DNA of 64,000 nt from Austropuccinia psidii (GCA_023105745.1 JALGQZ010000011.1:9758975-9822974); one strand, 5' to 3'; shown: positions 37,163 through 49,294, counted from the first letter of the stretch. The notes: generated by a model not told the origin, from the letters alone. Translations and numbers: made by a program.

Positions 37163-37888
37163 CTAATTAATGTTGCTTGTATTGGTTTTGAAATGCTCTC
37201 TTGGTTTTTTTGGACTTTTAATGTTCAATTTTTTCCATGTTCTGCCTATTATATTTCTTGTCACTATATCCTCCAGTGCCTTAATGTACTCTTCTGGGGA
37301 ACATGGTTCTATGCACCTGCTTCTCAGGGAATTTTCCAGCTCTCCTCCACATTTTTTGAGTATTTTCATATGCACCATCTTGTGTGACATTTCTGGGTAT
37401 AGTTCATTTAATATTTTAGCTTGTTTCAAGCACCAAGTCAAAGGTTTCTCCTTATCTGGGCCAAAGAAGGAATTTTCAAATGCATTTCCTATTTTGTACC
37501 TCCAGGCATCATTTCCCCATTTGGTGATTATTTCATTTTCCCCCCAAGACAAGGTGTTTTTGACATTTGTTTGTCTTATTCCATAGTACCATCTTTTTTC
37601 AGATTTTTCAAATAATGAATGTAATCTGGAAGTCATTGATATATCCGGTATGGCATAATCCGCTTTTAAAATGTCAATTGTTTTAATAAATGACATGTGC
37701 TCATATTCACCTTCACCTGTGAGCTTTGCAAATTCTTTTGATTGAGGTGCTTCCTTCATTAAGACCTGATTATTGTCTTGATGGCTCAAGTATGTTATGA
37801 ATGGATTTGCTTCAATAGGAACTCTTATGTCAGAAAATGTGGTAGTTAAATTTGGAATATTTAAGTTAGACTCATTTATTTTATCCAT
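37163..37888 (-). pseudogene. Gypsy-4 gag core
   Basis: 241-codon stretch with GEGEYEHMSFIKTIDILKAD, SRLHSLFEKSEKRWYYGIRQ, ENEIITKWGNDAWRYKIGNA, KILKKCGGELENSLRSRCIE. It corresponds to 51050-51650 of Gypsy-6. Gag forms the particle shell (family knowledge). Confidence 0.88.
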
Positions 37889-37995
37889 TTGCTTAGTAAT
37901 AAGCTTTATTTCACTTCAAATGTCAACTTTAATATTCATTCTTGCTTCATAACTCTTTTCTAAATGGTCTTTAAGTAATATTTGATGTGGATACT

Positions 37996-38409
37996 TTATT
38001 TGTTTAATTTTTCTGTTGGATTATCAATACTCATGTCATAATGTATTCTCAAAGTCTTTTGTTTAATATCTTTTATGTTTTTATACAATTCCTGTTGTCC
38101 TTGTATCAATTTTTGAGTATTGTCAATTAATATTTCTCGTTTATTCCTTACAACAATGAATTCAATGTTGTCAGTTTCTTTTTTATTTTGTACAACAATT
38201 GGTTTTAATGATAGTAAACTATTTTCAATTTCTTTGAGAGGAAATATACTATTTTTTATATCTGTTAAAGTATTTACAACATCAGGAGACAAATTCATTT
38301 CTTTGGGCAATAGGGTTGTCTCATTCATTGTTCCTCTTTGTCCTTGAACTCCATCAAGGTTCTGGCCATGTTGAAGACATTTTCCATGGTATCTTTTTGG
38401 ATTCTTCAA
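37996..38409 (-). pseudogene. Gypsy-4 gag coiled-coil region
   Basis: 137 codons rich in Lys, Asn and Ile (VNTLTDIKNSIFPLKEIENS, IQGQQELYKNIKDIKQKTL) that read as coiled coil. Its N-terminal part (YHGKCLQHGQNLDGVQGQRG) is the frame that overlaps ORF1. Corresponds to the region before the gag core in Gypsy-6. Confidence 0.7.
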
Positions 38410-39130
38410 ATCATTTAACTTGGTGAATATGGTTTCCTCTGACTTATTCTCTTATTCATCTTTCCTTCTTGGAGAGTTTGGCTCACTTTAGGCTTTCTGG
38501 TAGAAGCTAATGGGGCTTTCTCCTTGTATGCCTCCCTCTTTTTGGAATGGCACTCCTTTATTTTTTTTATTTGAGTTTTGGAAGATAGTGAACTCCATAC
38601 ATTGGAGTATTTCACTATTTCATGCTCTTTGAGGATCTTTTTCAGGATTTGCCAGGAGTTGACCACTCCTTGTATATGTCTATTTGAGCCCTCTGAATGT
38701 GCTTTTCACCTGTTGGAGTTACTCATACTTAGTTCCAACTGGGGCTCAGGTATTATGGGCATTTCTGTGACTTGCCTTTGGAATATGGCACTTCCTTGTG
38801 TGGATTATTTTCCACTGGGAATTTTTCCCTTTCTTTTCCCTTTTGAGGGATGGATTCTACTTCTTATTCCAGCTCCATCTTATTGGATGGAGTACTGGCA
38901 TCCCCTCCTAGCTGGCATAACTAAGGAATAAGAGATAAAAAGGATTTCAGAACACTAAAAAAATTTTAATGGAAATTTTAAGAGAGATACTCACCTTGAA
39001 AGTCCTGGAAAGACTAATTTCTTGGCCTTTTTTTTCTTATTAAAAACAGGTGCTGGAGAACTTCAACAGGTTTCTTCCACCAATCTCTCAACAGTGGTCC
39101 AATTGTTTTCTGTTTGATTGTCTTCAAAAA
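38325..39130 (-). pseudogene. Gypsy-4 ORF1 remnant
   Basis: Leader exon near 39130-38995, strong donor CAAG/GTGAGT at 38994, acceptor GCCAGCTAG ending at 38908 (87 nt). The gag-pol frame ATG (38918) lies just before the acceptor. The ORF1 pieces include VNSWQILKKILKEHEIVKYS and the C-terminal motif MENVFNMARTLMEFKDKEEQ, ending at 38325. Stops and a probable frameshift break it. Confidence 0.5.
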
Positions 39131-39568
39131 CTAAAAAAGACAAATAAATAGAAGTCTTTTTATAAGAAGTGCTATTTTGGAGAAGATATGGCAATTTCCA
39201 CATAAAAATTTCTTTTCTATCTTTTTGAAGAAATGAAATTAACAAAAAGTAATAAAAATCATTTTTGATTGTATTTTTTATATTTTTATTTTTGAAGGAT
39301 CAAATACAAATTAAGATGATTCTTTTTTAAAATTGAATTATAATAAAAATTTATTTGTAATTTATAAATATCTTTTTTAATCACTAGAGTCACTCAAAGA
39401 AAGTTCTTGCAAGTCTAAGGATGTGAACCACCACATGTAAGACAGTACAATTGCTTTCCAAAGGCCTCAATAGCTTTTACAATCATTATATAATTTTATG
39501 ATTATAAATATAATTTTTATTAGATAAACCAAATTTGAATCATTTCAAAAGTTCTTTTAAGTAAATAT

Positions 39569-39584
39569 CATGTCCAGTCCCCCA
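39569..39584 (-). other. Gypsy-4 primer-binding site
   Basis: TGGGGGACTGGACATG in element orientation, two bases after the LTR end; slightly mutated against the other elements. Confidence 0.62.
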
Positions 39585-39586
39585 CA

Positions 39587-41534
39587 TGTAAGGTTTGACT
39601 GTGAAAAAAGAAGTACATATTACCAATAATTTACTTATTGTACTATAAATGTCCTTATTGAATTAAAGAATAAGATGGAAAATAGCTATAATAATAAAGA
39701 GTTATTTTAATTATGGCATGAAGATAATTATATTATTAAATAAATATAATAATATAAATTATATTAAAAGAATAAATATATTAATATATAATAGCTAATA
39801 TATTTATGGCATTTTATAACTGTTACAAAAAATAAGAAAGGGGTAAAAAATTGTTATTTAATAATGAAAGCAATCTTTTAACAATTATAATACCAATATT
39901 GAGGTTATATATTAAACTATTTATATTAGCAAAAGAATAATTATAAAAGATAAAAATAACCTACTTTTGAAATTTAATATAATAATTTTGGATGAATTTA
40001 TGCCTAAAAATTTAAATACAACTCATTTAAATTTTATTTACAATTAAAAATAGAAGGAATTACAAATATTCTAGTTTTTACATGTAATTAGAGATTTTAG
40101 AGAGAAATTCAACAAAAACAATTAAAAATTGGTTTAATCAAATCAAGATTGATTATTAAAATCAAGATTAACTTTCATCTTTAAATATATAATTGTTTTA
40201 TATGAAAAGAATAAATCTTTTACCTTTGATTTCAATGATTTAATATTTTTGCTGTGCCTGAGGGGTAAATAGAAGTAAAAAGAGCTCTCTATATAGTAAA
40301 ATCCTCCCTCATAGAGTCCAGAAGGCTTTTATTAGATTTTTATTGATGGTATTAACTGGAAGCAATCTTTTTTTAAGTTTTAGTGATGATTACATCATAA
40401 TGAAGCCATCTTTTCACATTATTATGCCATTATGTATAGTTGTCACTGTAACTCTAGGCTTGCTGAGATAATAGGCTTTTCAGAAGATTAATATTTGTAT
40501 ATTTTATTATTTTTAATCATAATAAACTAGTATTCACCACTCTTCTTACTTATATTAATGTTAAACTTAAATTAAGATTATAGTGAGTGATCATAAATGA
40601 TTAATTTTAAGCTTAAGCTTTAATCATAAATAAATTTTGAATTTAACACACTACAGCCATTAAGGGAGTGAATTCTGATAGCGGTTTATGCCATTATTCA
40701 ACTTACAAAAGCATTTCATTTCATCATCAAAACTCTATTTTTGATGATTTTTCTTGTAACTCATTTTTTCTGTTGAAATTTACTATTTTGAACTTTAAAC
40801 CATAATTTCAAGAGGCTATAAGTTTAACATGATAATAATAATTACATTATTCTTCAGGTATAGATTAGTAGAATATGAATATACCCTTTATTCTAATTTC
40901 AGACAAATTTCACAACAAAGTGGTCAACATCTATAACAATTTTGTTCAATGAACCCTTTCAGGTTATAATATTTTGTATAGTTTCTAAAATAAATTTTAT
41001 ATCTGTATTCTGACAGTAATTAAATTTTAACTTTATTTTTGCTTTGACTCTCCATCATGTATATTTCAAGAGATATGAGCTAAAAACCATGAATATATGC
41101 ACTGATCATAAAAGTGCATATATTCAGGTTATTTTCTTAATTATTTACTTTACAGATATGGAATGAAATTTTTATATGTGTAATTGTTCATGGGAATCCC
41201 AAGGTGAAATCTATCCCACATGCTTGCTTATTGGCTTGTGATATAATAAAGGATTTAGGCCTTTTTAGCGCATTTTCTACTCATTACTCAGTAAGTATTG
41301 CCTTTACAGATATTACATAAGGGTTTTATATGTGTATTTTACCAGGGTAAATCTAATGGTGCAATTCATTTTACCTTTTTATTCATTATATTCAGAGGAA
41401 ATCTGCAATTTATGCCTTTTTATTTCATTTCTATTTATTTTAAGATAATAATTTTACTTCTTATTATTAGAATAAATATTGTAAAGTTGTCTAGTGACCT
41501 TTTTGGATATGTGGCCATATCTAAAATGGTCACA
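39587..41534 (-). repeat. Gypsy-4 5' LTR (1948 bp)
   Basis: TGTAAGGTTTGACTG...GGTCACA on the plus strand; diverged copy of 21556-23527. AAGGC follows at 41535-41539. Confidence 0.88.
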
Positions 41535-41539
41535 AAGGC
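41535..41539. repeat. Target-site duplication AAGGC, right copy (Gypsy-4)
   Basis: Exact match to 21551-21555. The Gypsy-3 LTR resumes here. Confidence 0.88.
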
Positions 41540-42584
41540 TCTTTCGATTTCTGCAGAGCAGCTTTCATGATTCATAATTGATATAGAGGGCATGCTCAGG
41601 TCAAAACTGAAAAACCGTGATTAAAAATAAGGTTCTTAGCTTAAGGGAGCTTTTTTTAATTCCAATTTAAATTTACAAGTGTTATTCTTAACTCCAAGTA
41701 GATTTAACCCTCTTTTAGATTAATCATTTCAATATTAAATATAAAATAAGCTTATTTATATTAAAGCCCATCACATGAACAACTTAAAATGAAAGCTTAA
41801 AGCGCAAATCTCTTAAACTGAATTTTTAATTAATTTTGGAATAAATGTTAATCTTCTTTAAGAGTAATTAAAGAAGTTAATTTCAAGGATAATTACCTAT
41901 GAAGCCTTTTTAAAATGAATACTTAAAATTTTACTTATACACACATAACATTGAATTGTAAGCTGTGTGAAATGTTCAAGAAAATCCATTAAGAATTGTA
42001 TTTTGAATGAATTTTTGAAGTTATTGCTATTTTTTAATGTAAAATAGCAATACACACCAAACCTTAACTTTTGATAAGGTTTTAAAGCTCATAGCTGTAA
42101 AGCTTTAAGCTTATTTAAACTTTGACAGTTCTTAAAGCCTTGATTACAATCTTGAATATTGGGATTTAGCATTTGGAAGCTTGAAATTCTTGTCCAAATT
42201 GGGATAAAACAAGTTTAAAATTTAAGGTTGGATAAAAGTCTAATCTTAAAGTTTAAATATGTTTGGAAACTCTCAAATACAGGTGGAAAGCCTTCATTGA
42301 TTACTTGCATATTCCAAAAGTTTGGTACCCCATCTGTATTTGGTCTTTTTCCTTTGTCCCACCTTTCTGTATGGATTTTTCCCTTTTATTTATTTAAAGC
42401 CATACTATGTCCTTAAACCCTTTTGAATTGATCTGACACAAGATTTAAATTATGTATGGAAAAGACTTGTCCAATTCAGTAAATATGCACACCACCTCAA
42501 CTTTAACTAAAATTTTTGACAGTTAACATAAATCTTATGTAACATCAAATTTAAGTAGAATCCAAAAATGACATAATCTATATA
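41540..42584 (-). repeat. Gypsy-3 3' LTR, piece 2
   Basis: AT-rich, no ORF of note. It links the Gypsy-4 insertion to the MULE. Its assignment to the LTR is by continuity and by the summed LTR length (about 1.97 kb); the corresponding part of the 5' LTR is outside the window. Confidence 0.65.
42577..42584. repeat. MULE target-site duplication, left copy
   Basis: TCTATATA; matches TTTATATA at 46910-46917 in 7 of 8 positions. MULEs usually make 8-11-bp duplications. Confidence 0.6.
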
Positions 42585-42608
42585 GGGTTTTGGTAAAAAC
42601 ATGTAAGA
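42585..42608 (+). repeat. MULE left terminal inverted repeat
   Basis: GGGTTTTGGTAAAAACATGTAAG pairs with the reverse complement of 46886-46909 with a few mismatches. Confidence 0.7.
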
Positions 42609-43134
42609 AAATTGCTAAAAACAAATAAGGGGTGCCCTGGGCCCATTTTTAATTAATAATGAAACACAACCACGCCTGTATTGGGCCAAAACATGCCCAA
42701 AAGGAGTTTTTTCCCACAAAACCTTTCTAACTCCCAATTGTTTCGGATTTTTTTTGCCCAGCCCCCCCCCCCCAAAGAAAAAGGCTGAGCACCCAAATAA
42801 TCCACATCATCCCCACCCCAAACCAAATTTCTTTTTGGAAAAACAGCATTACCAAAGCCATTTTGCAAACCTTTCACACTTTTTTTTCTTTTTTTCCCCC
42901 AAAGACTGCATTTTCCACCACAAAAACCTGCTTTAAAGCCTCTCCATTTTCAATTTTTTACCTTCCCTCATCCATCAATCCCACATTTAAGCCACTCTTT
43001 TACATTCTTAACCACTTCTGTTCATTTTTCACACCTTTTTTCACTTCTTTTTCACATTTCAAAAGGGTCTTACCCCATTCCAAATCCCCAAATTCCCCCT
43101 TTTTTTCAGTTTTATACATATTTTTCATTCAAAA

Positions 43135-46100
43135 ATGCTTCAACCCCCCACTGAAGGTTAATTTCAGACCCTTGAGCTTCTTTGGCAACATGTGCATAAT
43201 GTTGCCAGGGCTCAGGGGTATGCTGTGTCCACCTTGAGGTCCAATATGACCCACAACCAAATTGAAATAGGTTGTGACAGGTCTGGGACCCCAAATCCCA
43301 ACAAAAGCCCCTCAATAATAGTCACATCAAGAAAGTTTGACTGTCCTTTTTACTTTATGCCACAGAATATGCCAAGAGTACCGCTTGGACTCTTAAAGTC
43401 AAAAGTCCTGAACATAGCCATGATGCCACTGAAAATATCATGGCACCTCCTGCTTTCAGGAAATTCAATAAGCAAGAAACATCCCAAATTGCTCAAATGT
43501 CTGAATCACTGCTCATGCCAAGGCAAATTCAGGCCCAATTATGCAGCCAGAGGGAGTCTGACAGGCCTTTAATCCTTCAAGACATTTACAGCCAAGTCAA
43601 GAAAATCAAGAAAGACAAACTGCAGGGCAGAAGGCCCATTGATGCTCTTATTGACACTCTCAAACAAGAAAATTTTGTTTGGTCCTCTGCAAGGGATTCT
43701 GGGGGACACATTAACTCCTTGTTTTTCACTCCGCCCCTGGCCATAAAACTCCTTCATGGCTTTCCTCATGTCACTCTTATGGATTGTACTTATAAAACTA
43801 ATAAGTAGAAAATGCCCCTTTTTCATATTGTTGCATTCAGCTCAACCAATAAGACCTTTTCTGGGGATTTTTGTTTGATGAAGAATGAAGCTGAACCCTC
43901 ATATACTTGGGCATTAAATCAATACATAGAAAAGGTCCTCAACAACACCAATCTTGTCCCCCTTCAGCTATTGTTATTTACAGGGATCTGGACTTGAAGA
44001 ACTCTCTTGAGAAGCTCTTCCCAGACTGCAAAGTCATGCTATGCATTTGGCACATAAATAAAGATGTATCTGCTCATTGCATGAAGAAAATAGGTCATGA
44101 AACTGATTTTGAAACTTTTATGGGCCTTTGGATTCAAGTAATATAATTTTATCTTTCATTTTATTTCACTTTTTTCTTATTATTGTTTTTATTAATGACA
44201 TTGGGATTCATTTCCCAGGTTATGTATTCATCCACTGAAAAGTCTTTCAAAGACAACTGGAAGAAGCTTCAAAAGTAAGTCAAAAATCCTGAAGTCTTGC
44301 AGTATTTGGAAAATACCTGGCTTCCTCTAAAGGAGTATTATATGCCTGCCTGCACTAACCACCACTGCCACCTGGGTGTGGGCTCCACCTCCAGAGTTGA
44401 AGGTGCCCATGCCATGGTGACACTTTGGCTCCAAACGTCCACTGGTACTCTCCTGGAGGTAATTAGGGCTCTCCACATGGCATTCAAAAAACAACTTATT
44501 GAGATTATCAACAGAATCTCCAAAGAAATGATTGTCCATGTCAAGAATTTTCCTCCACACATCTGTGCCCTCAATGGCAAGGTGTCTCATTATGGTCTTC
44601 AGATGGCCTTTGACAATTTCAAAACCAAATTTCCTCCCAATGAAAAATGCACCAGAAAATACAACAATTATCAAGGAATTCCTTTCAAGCATGATACCCA
44701 AATGGCATTTTCCAACTGCCAAAGGCTTGAAATATCAGACTTCCATCCTCAATGGCATTTGAATTTTCCTGTGAGGGTTTTTTAATTTCTTATTAACTGA
44801 TTTTATTTGTCATATTCTTCTCAGGCTGGTTTTCAAGGTGATGATCAAAGTGTTGAAAAATAAAGAAAGAATGAAGCCCAGAAATTATTTGAAGCTATTG
44901 GGGAAGACATTTTTCAAAGACTAATGGCAGAAATCACCCCAATTCTTCAACATTTTCAAGATTTTTTGACCAGAAAAGTCCTATTTGATCAAATTCCCAA
45001 GAGTCAAGAGGATGATCAATATTATGAAGACCCTCTAGAATTCAAGAATATCCCTGGAAGACCTCAAGTAGCCAAGATCAAAAACAAAAATACAAACAAA
45101 AGAGAACCTTCAAGATTTGAAATAATTGAAAGTCAATCCAAAAGAAGAGGAAGACCCCCATCAAAAGTGACCAGCACATCAACATCAAGATCACAGTAAA
45201 ATGTCCCCTCTCCAATTATGGAAGTGGACTCATCTGAAAATTCTGAAGATTCTGTGGACTCATTATCTAAATCAATCAGTTCATCAGATTCACTACCCTC
45301 AGAAACTGAATTAAATAAATCAGAAGTCACCCTTAGAAGGTCTAGAAGATTGGCAATTGGAAGCAAAACCTCACAAAGAAAATCACACAAGCCTGAAACC
45401 AGTTTGAATATATGTGATGAAATGGACTTGACCTGTGAGCATTGTCAAAGCAATTATCACACAAGTGATTAATGCTCCAAGCGTTTTGTGAGTTTATGAT
45501 TCTTTTTAATGTATATTTCTCTTGTTTATTTTGATATTTATTCATTTTTTGACCTTATTTTATCAGATAACTGGCTCAGAAGACTTGCCCAAGTTTATAT
45601 TGAAATACACCTTCAAGTCCATCAATTTCCAGGGTGATGGAAACTGTGGCTACAGAACAGTGTCCTGCTACATTTACCATACTCAAGATCAATGGGCTGA
45701 TGTCAGAGGTGACTTGGCTTAAGAAATTCAACAAAATCAAGACCTTTATGAATCCATGAACACCTTAATTCCCTAAGTATCCTCCTATTTGTACAGAATT
45801 GAATGGTATGAAGATTTTGGCCAGGCTCCAAAAAGGAAGTGGATGTCCATTCCTGACATGGGGGATCCAATTGCAAATAAGTATAAAAGACCAGTTTTCT
45901 TTTATTCCACAGTCCAATCTTTTTCTTTTTTCCGTTATTTCTGTCCTCCAAATGATAATCCCCCCATTTTCATCTGCTTCTTGGATAGCTGTGCTCATTT
46001 TGTTCCTTTGGGAATAATCATTTCTAAAATTTAGCCAGTCCCCCCCATTACTGTGAATTGGGATATTCATGCCCAACTACAATCCCTGGGGTGGGCTGAT

Positions 46101-46190
46101 AAATTTAAGAAACATAGAATGTTGTATTTGTCCAATCTTCCTCCCCTCTCTCAGAAAAAACCCACTATTTTGGAGGTTGATTCTGATTGA
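43135..46190 (+). pseudogene. MULE transposase with AT-hook, zinc knuckle and C-terminal OTU domain
   Basis: ATG 43135 (MLQPPTEG, then a stop). Domains in order: an N-terminal FAR1/GCM1-like DNA-binding part (HVHNVARAQGYAVSTLRSNM, RKFDCPFYF, then PEHSHDATEN after a frameshift near 43355); a DDE MULE core with first Asp in VTLMDCTYKTNK, second in VIYRDLDLKNSLEKLFP, the CxxH motif LCIWHINK and the Glu in SRVEGAHAMV; an AT-hook RRGRPPSK (45145-45170); a Ser-rich linker; and a CxxC knuckle CEHCQSNYHTSD. Then comes an OTU cysteine-protease domain with FQGDGNCGYRTVS (45628-45666), RKWMSIPDMGDPIANKY and a candidate catalytic His in AHFVPLG. Predicted introns: 44138-44218, 44771-44824, 45488-45566. 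Stops at 43159, 43806, 44278, 44860, 45197 and 45720 and frameshifts near 43355 and 43955 disable it. OTU enzymes cut ubiquitin chains (family knowledge); the role in transposition is unknown. Confidence 0.8.
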
Positions 46191-46885
46191 TTTATTTTTG
46201 TATATACACTTTATGCCAATTATCCCCCTCCTCAGTCATATTTATTGCTTAAATCCCACCTCAGTCTCCTTTTTATCAAAAATGTGGAACTTTTGTACTT
46301 AGAAATAGTCATATTACAAACGAGGGAAAAAAATCTGAAAAAATAGACTTATTGCCCCTGCACTTTCTGTCCCACCAAAACAATTCCCCAAAATCATGGG
46401 CTTCTAGTTCTTTATTGTCCATATTGAACCCTTCAATTTAAAAAAGAATTAAGGAAATTCATAAGTGGAAAGTTATTAAATCAACTTTTTAAAAATAGGC
46501 ATATTACAATGATGGGAAAAAACATTTGAAAAAAAAACCTTTTTGCGCCTTCACTTGTTCCACCAAAAAAATTCCCAAAATTATGGGCTTCTGGTGCTTT
46601 ATTCTTCAGATTGAACCCTTCATTTTTGAGAAAAAATTAAGGAAATTCATAAGTGGGAATATTTTATATGAATTTTTGAAAAAATATGCCATTTTGGCAT
46701 ATTGGCCAAATTTGTGAAATTTGGCAAAAAAATTGAAAAAATTTGTGCATATTGATATGCCAAGTTGGGAAAAATATGGCACAAAAAAAATTAAAAAAAA
46801 AAACTCAAAACTGAGCCTGAGAAACCTTTTTGAAAAATAAGGTCACTTAAATGTTTTTACCATAAATTGGTAAAAATACATAAGG

Positions 46886-46909
46886 GCTTACATGTGTTTA
46901 CCAACACCC
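46886..46909 (-). repeat. MULE right terminal inverted repeat
   Basis: CTTACATGTGTTTACCAACACCC on the plus strand, inverted partner of 42585-42608. Confidence 0.7.
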
Positions 46910-46917
46910 TTTATATA

Positions 46918-47053
46918 ACTATGTTTATCCAAAAAAAGTTATACTTATTTTTTGTTTTGTATTGAATTACTAAGTCTGTTTAAGACTCAATCATCTGTAT
47001 AAAAGGTTATTTGTGGCCTTATTGGTATGTTATACACATCTCACAGGCTCACA
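46918..47053 (-). repeat. Gypsy-3 3' LTR, piece 3 (terminal)
   Basis: Ends CTCACAGGCTCACA and is followed in element orientation by the polypurine tract GGTGGTAGGGAA (47054-47065), the same arrangement as Gypsy-4 at 23527. Confidence 0.8.
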
Positions 47054-47312
47054 TTCCCTACCACCAAAAGAAATTGTACTGCAATTTTTCATTGAATAGT
47101 ATACCCTCAATTTAATTGGGAGGGTAAAATCCACTTTCCAACCTCTCTACTGATAATTTCAAGAATTTAAAGCACACAATTCAAACTTTTTATAGAGGAA
47201 TTGGTCTTATCTAATGTCTGAATCTTCTGAGAAATGTTTGGGAATCGGGTATTTGAATTTCTAGAAACAACTAATCTTTATGTTGTGGGGTTTTGTACCT
47301 GGCTAAGTGATC
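47054..47312 (-). pseudogene. Gypsy-3 pol C-terminal tail and 3' untranslated region
   Basis: On the minus strand from 47312 the reading continues Gypsy-3 pol past the Gypsy-6 insertion: SLARYKTPQHKD, then TFLRRFRH, which matches the [14 protein letters not shown]...LLRRFRH chromodomain tail of Gypsy-6. The rest (about 47200-47066) is the 3' untranslated part before the polypurine tract. Confidence 0.75.
47308..47312. repeat. Target-site duplication TGATC, left copy (Gypsy-6)
   Basis: TGATC directly before the LTR start TGTGAGCC; exact partner at 57352-57356. Confidence 0.95.
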
Positions 47313-49149
47313 TGTGAGCCTTAGAGGTAATTTCATATACCCAAAAGACCACAAATATAAAAAATAACATATTAATATAAATAGAATAAATTTATTTATA
47401 TTATTAAAATAAAAATCAAAATATAAATATAAAATATATTAAAAATAAAAAATTAATTATAATTTAAAAATAAAAAATACATTAAATTTTGTAAATATAA
47501 AATTACATTTATACTTGAAAAAATTAAGTAAAAATGAAACTTTAACAAAATTGTGAAAAAATAAATAAATTTGGAAAAAAGTTAAATAAAATTTATTATA
47601 ACTTTTTATCCAATAAATAAACATATAAAATTTATTTCACCATTGGATTCCTCATAAAAAATCAGGTGGGGTCACCTCTGAGTGAAATTCTTGTAACTCA
47701 ACTCTAAATAAGCTTAAATTAAGTTTTTAGTATTTTCAATGCAAAAGTTGAAAATCCTCAAAACCTTAATTTAATTCACACCACATGTGGTGTTAACCAT
47801 CAATTTTTGTGTTAAAATTGAGGTGTTGTGTTTAGTTTAGAAGTTATGAGGAATTGAAGTATTTTCAATTGAATTCAATTGAAATGTCAAAATGTGCACG
47901 TGTATTACATAAGTGAACTTTGATTTACATATGAGGTGTCAATTATTACTGTATTGTACTGTACAATTGAATTGAATTACATATGTAAATTATAAGTATA
48001 ATACATGATGAGGAATTAAAGGAAAAATAAATTGGAAAGATTAAATTTGGGGGGGAAAAGGAACTCCAGCTCTAAGGGGGAGCTAGACCCCCAAAATCCT
48101 TGCTGACAGGCGTGGGATGTCAAAATTCACGCAAAAGTTCATCACTTTTGGCCTGGAATTAAGCTACAGGGTCTGTGGACTCAATTGATGATGAGGTTTT
48201 GATACCAACTGGGGTAGTTTTAGCTGTTGCCAAGAGGGTAAAACTACCCTTAAGATAAAACAATCATAATAAAAACAGTTTTAACTGGTTTCTACGCCTC
48301 TGACACACATTCTGACGTGTTTTGAAGGCTCTAGGCCTGGTATTTCTATAGTAATGGCTGATTTAAGGGTCTAAAATGGCTAAAATTGGCTAAAATTGGC
48401 TTAAACCAGCCCTTTTTGGTCTAAACCAGGGTTCAATGATGCCATAATTGGCTTTTCTGTTGTCAGACTGTTTTTCACGACTGACAAGAGTAAATTTTAC
48501 TTTTGGAGTAAGAGAATTGATGGCTATAAAAGAATGTCTTCTTTGCCCCACTTTTCTCTTCATGTTAGAATCTTTTCCTTTTATTAATTAGTTTAAAACT
48601 GCTAAACCAATCAATCAAAGATTCCAACCACCACTTTTAAATCATTTTAATCCTTTTAACCACGTGAAAAAATCATTATAATCATTGTTTGTAACTCTTA
48701 TAATCATTTTTACCCCTGAACCACCCCAAAAGTGAATTAAAGCATCTTTCATCACTGTAAACTTTGTCACTTTGTTTCCAAATTCACTCTGGTCACTTTT
48801 GGGCGTGTTTTCTCTTTAATATTCTTTTTAAAGACTTTGTTCTTTAATTAATTGCTTGCAGTTCTTTGCTCAATTAATTCCAATTGAAATTGCTCTTGAA
48901 GAAATTTCTTTTGTAGCCTTAAAATATCTCTTGTAGAGTATTTTTTGGATAAATTTTTATTGTTGGTAAAACAATAAATTTTTATAATATTATTGTTTTA
49001 TACTAATAAAGTTATAAACAATAAAATTGGCGTGTTTTCTCTTAAAAATAATATTTCATACTATTTTTAATTGATTTTTACCTTATACAAATTTTGAGGA
49101 CAGGAAAAGTACTTGATTTTTAATCAAAGTTTCATATCCACACCTTACA
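47313..49149 (+). repeat. Gypsy-6 5' LTR (1837 bp)
   Basis: TGTGAGCC...CCTTACA. Contains perfect palindromes at 47778-47793 (ACACCACATGTGGTGT) and 47863-47884 (22 bp centred on GAATTC), and a CACGTG box at 48661-48666 that is deleted from the 3' copy. Expected to hold the promoter. Confidence 0.96.
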
Positions 49150-49151
49150 TT

Positions 49152-49167
49152 TGGGGGCCCAGCCGTG
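49152..49167 (+). other. Gypsy-6 primer-binding site
   Basis: TGGGGGCCCAGCCGTG, two bases after the LTR end. Expected minus-strand primer site. Confidence 0.72.
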
Positions 49168-49294
49168 ATATTTTACCTGTGACATATTTTTTTACTCTTT
49201 TTAAATCTTCTTTTATATTGAAAAATTTAAAAACATATAAAAAATACTTATAATTCAAAAAATCCATAAAAAATAACTTTTTTTCATATTATAA

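Larger units (their letters stand above)
21556..41534 (-). mobile_element. Gypsy-4: gypsy element inside the Gypsy-3 LTR, itself split by Gypsy-5
   Basis: Minus strand. LTRs at 21556-23527 and 39587-41534 share many landmarks (GGAGATTTTAGAGAGAAAT, ATGAATATATGCACTGATCA, ACTTTACAGATATG). It is bounded by AAGGC duplications. The internal region is 23528-26959 plus 36615-39586, interrupted by Gypsy-5. The LTRs have diverged visibly and the genes carry many stops, so it is older than Gypsy-5. Its LTR and polypurine region resemble those of Gypsy-3, suggesting related lineages. Confidence 0.9.
42585..46909 (+). mobile_element. Mutator-like (MULE) DNA transposon, 4.3 kb, in the Gypsy-3 LTR
   Basis: Terminal inverted repeats start GGGTTTTGGTAAAAACATG (42585) and, on the other strand, GGGTGTTGGTAAACACATG (from 46909). 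One plus-strand gene with several introns encodes a transposase fused to an OTU-type protease domain. The 8-bp flanks match in 7 of 8 positions. Multiple stops and frameshifts show that this copy is inactive. Confidence 0.78.

Noticed and set aside
42754..43237. Pro/Phe-rich ORFs near the start of the MULE
   Set aside because: Translation of C/T-rich leader; the real coding frame begins at 43135.
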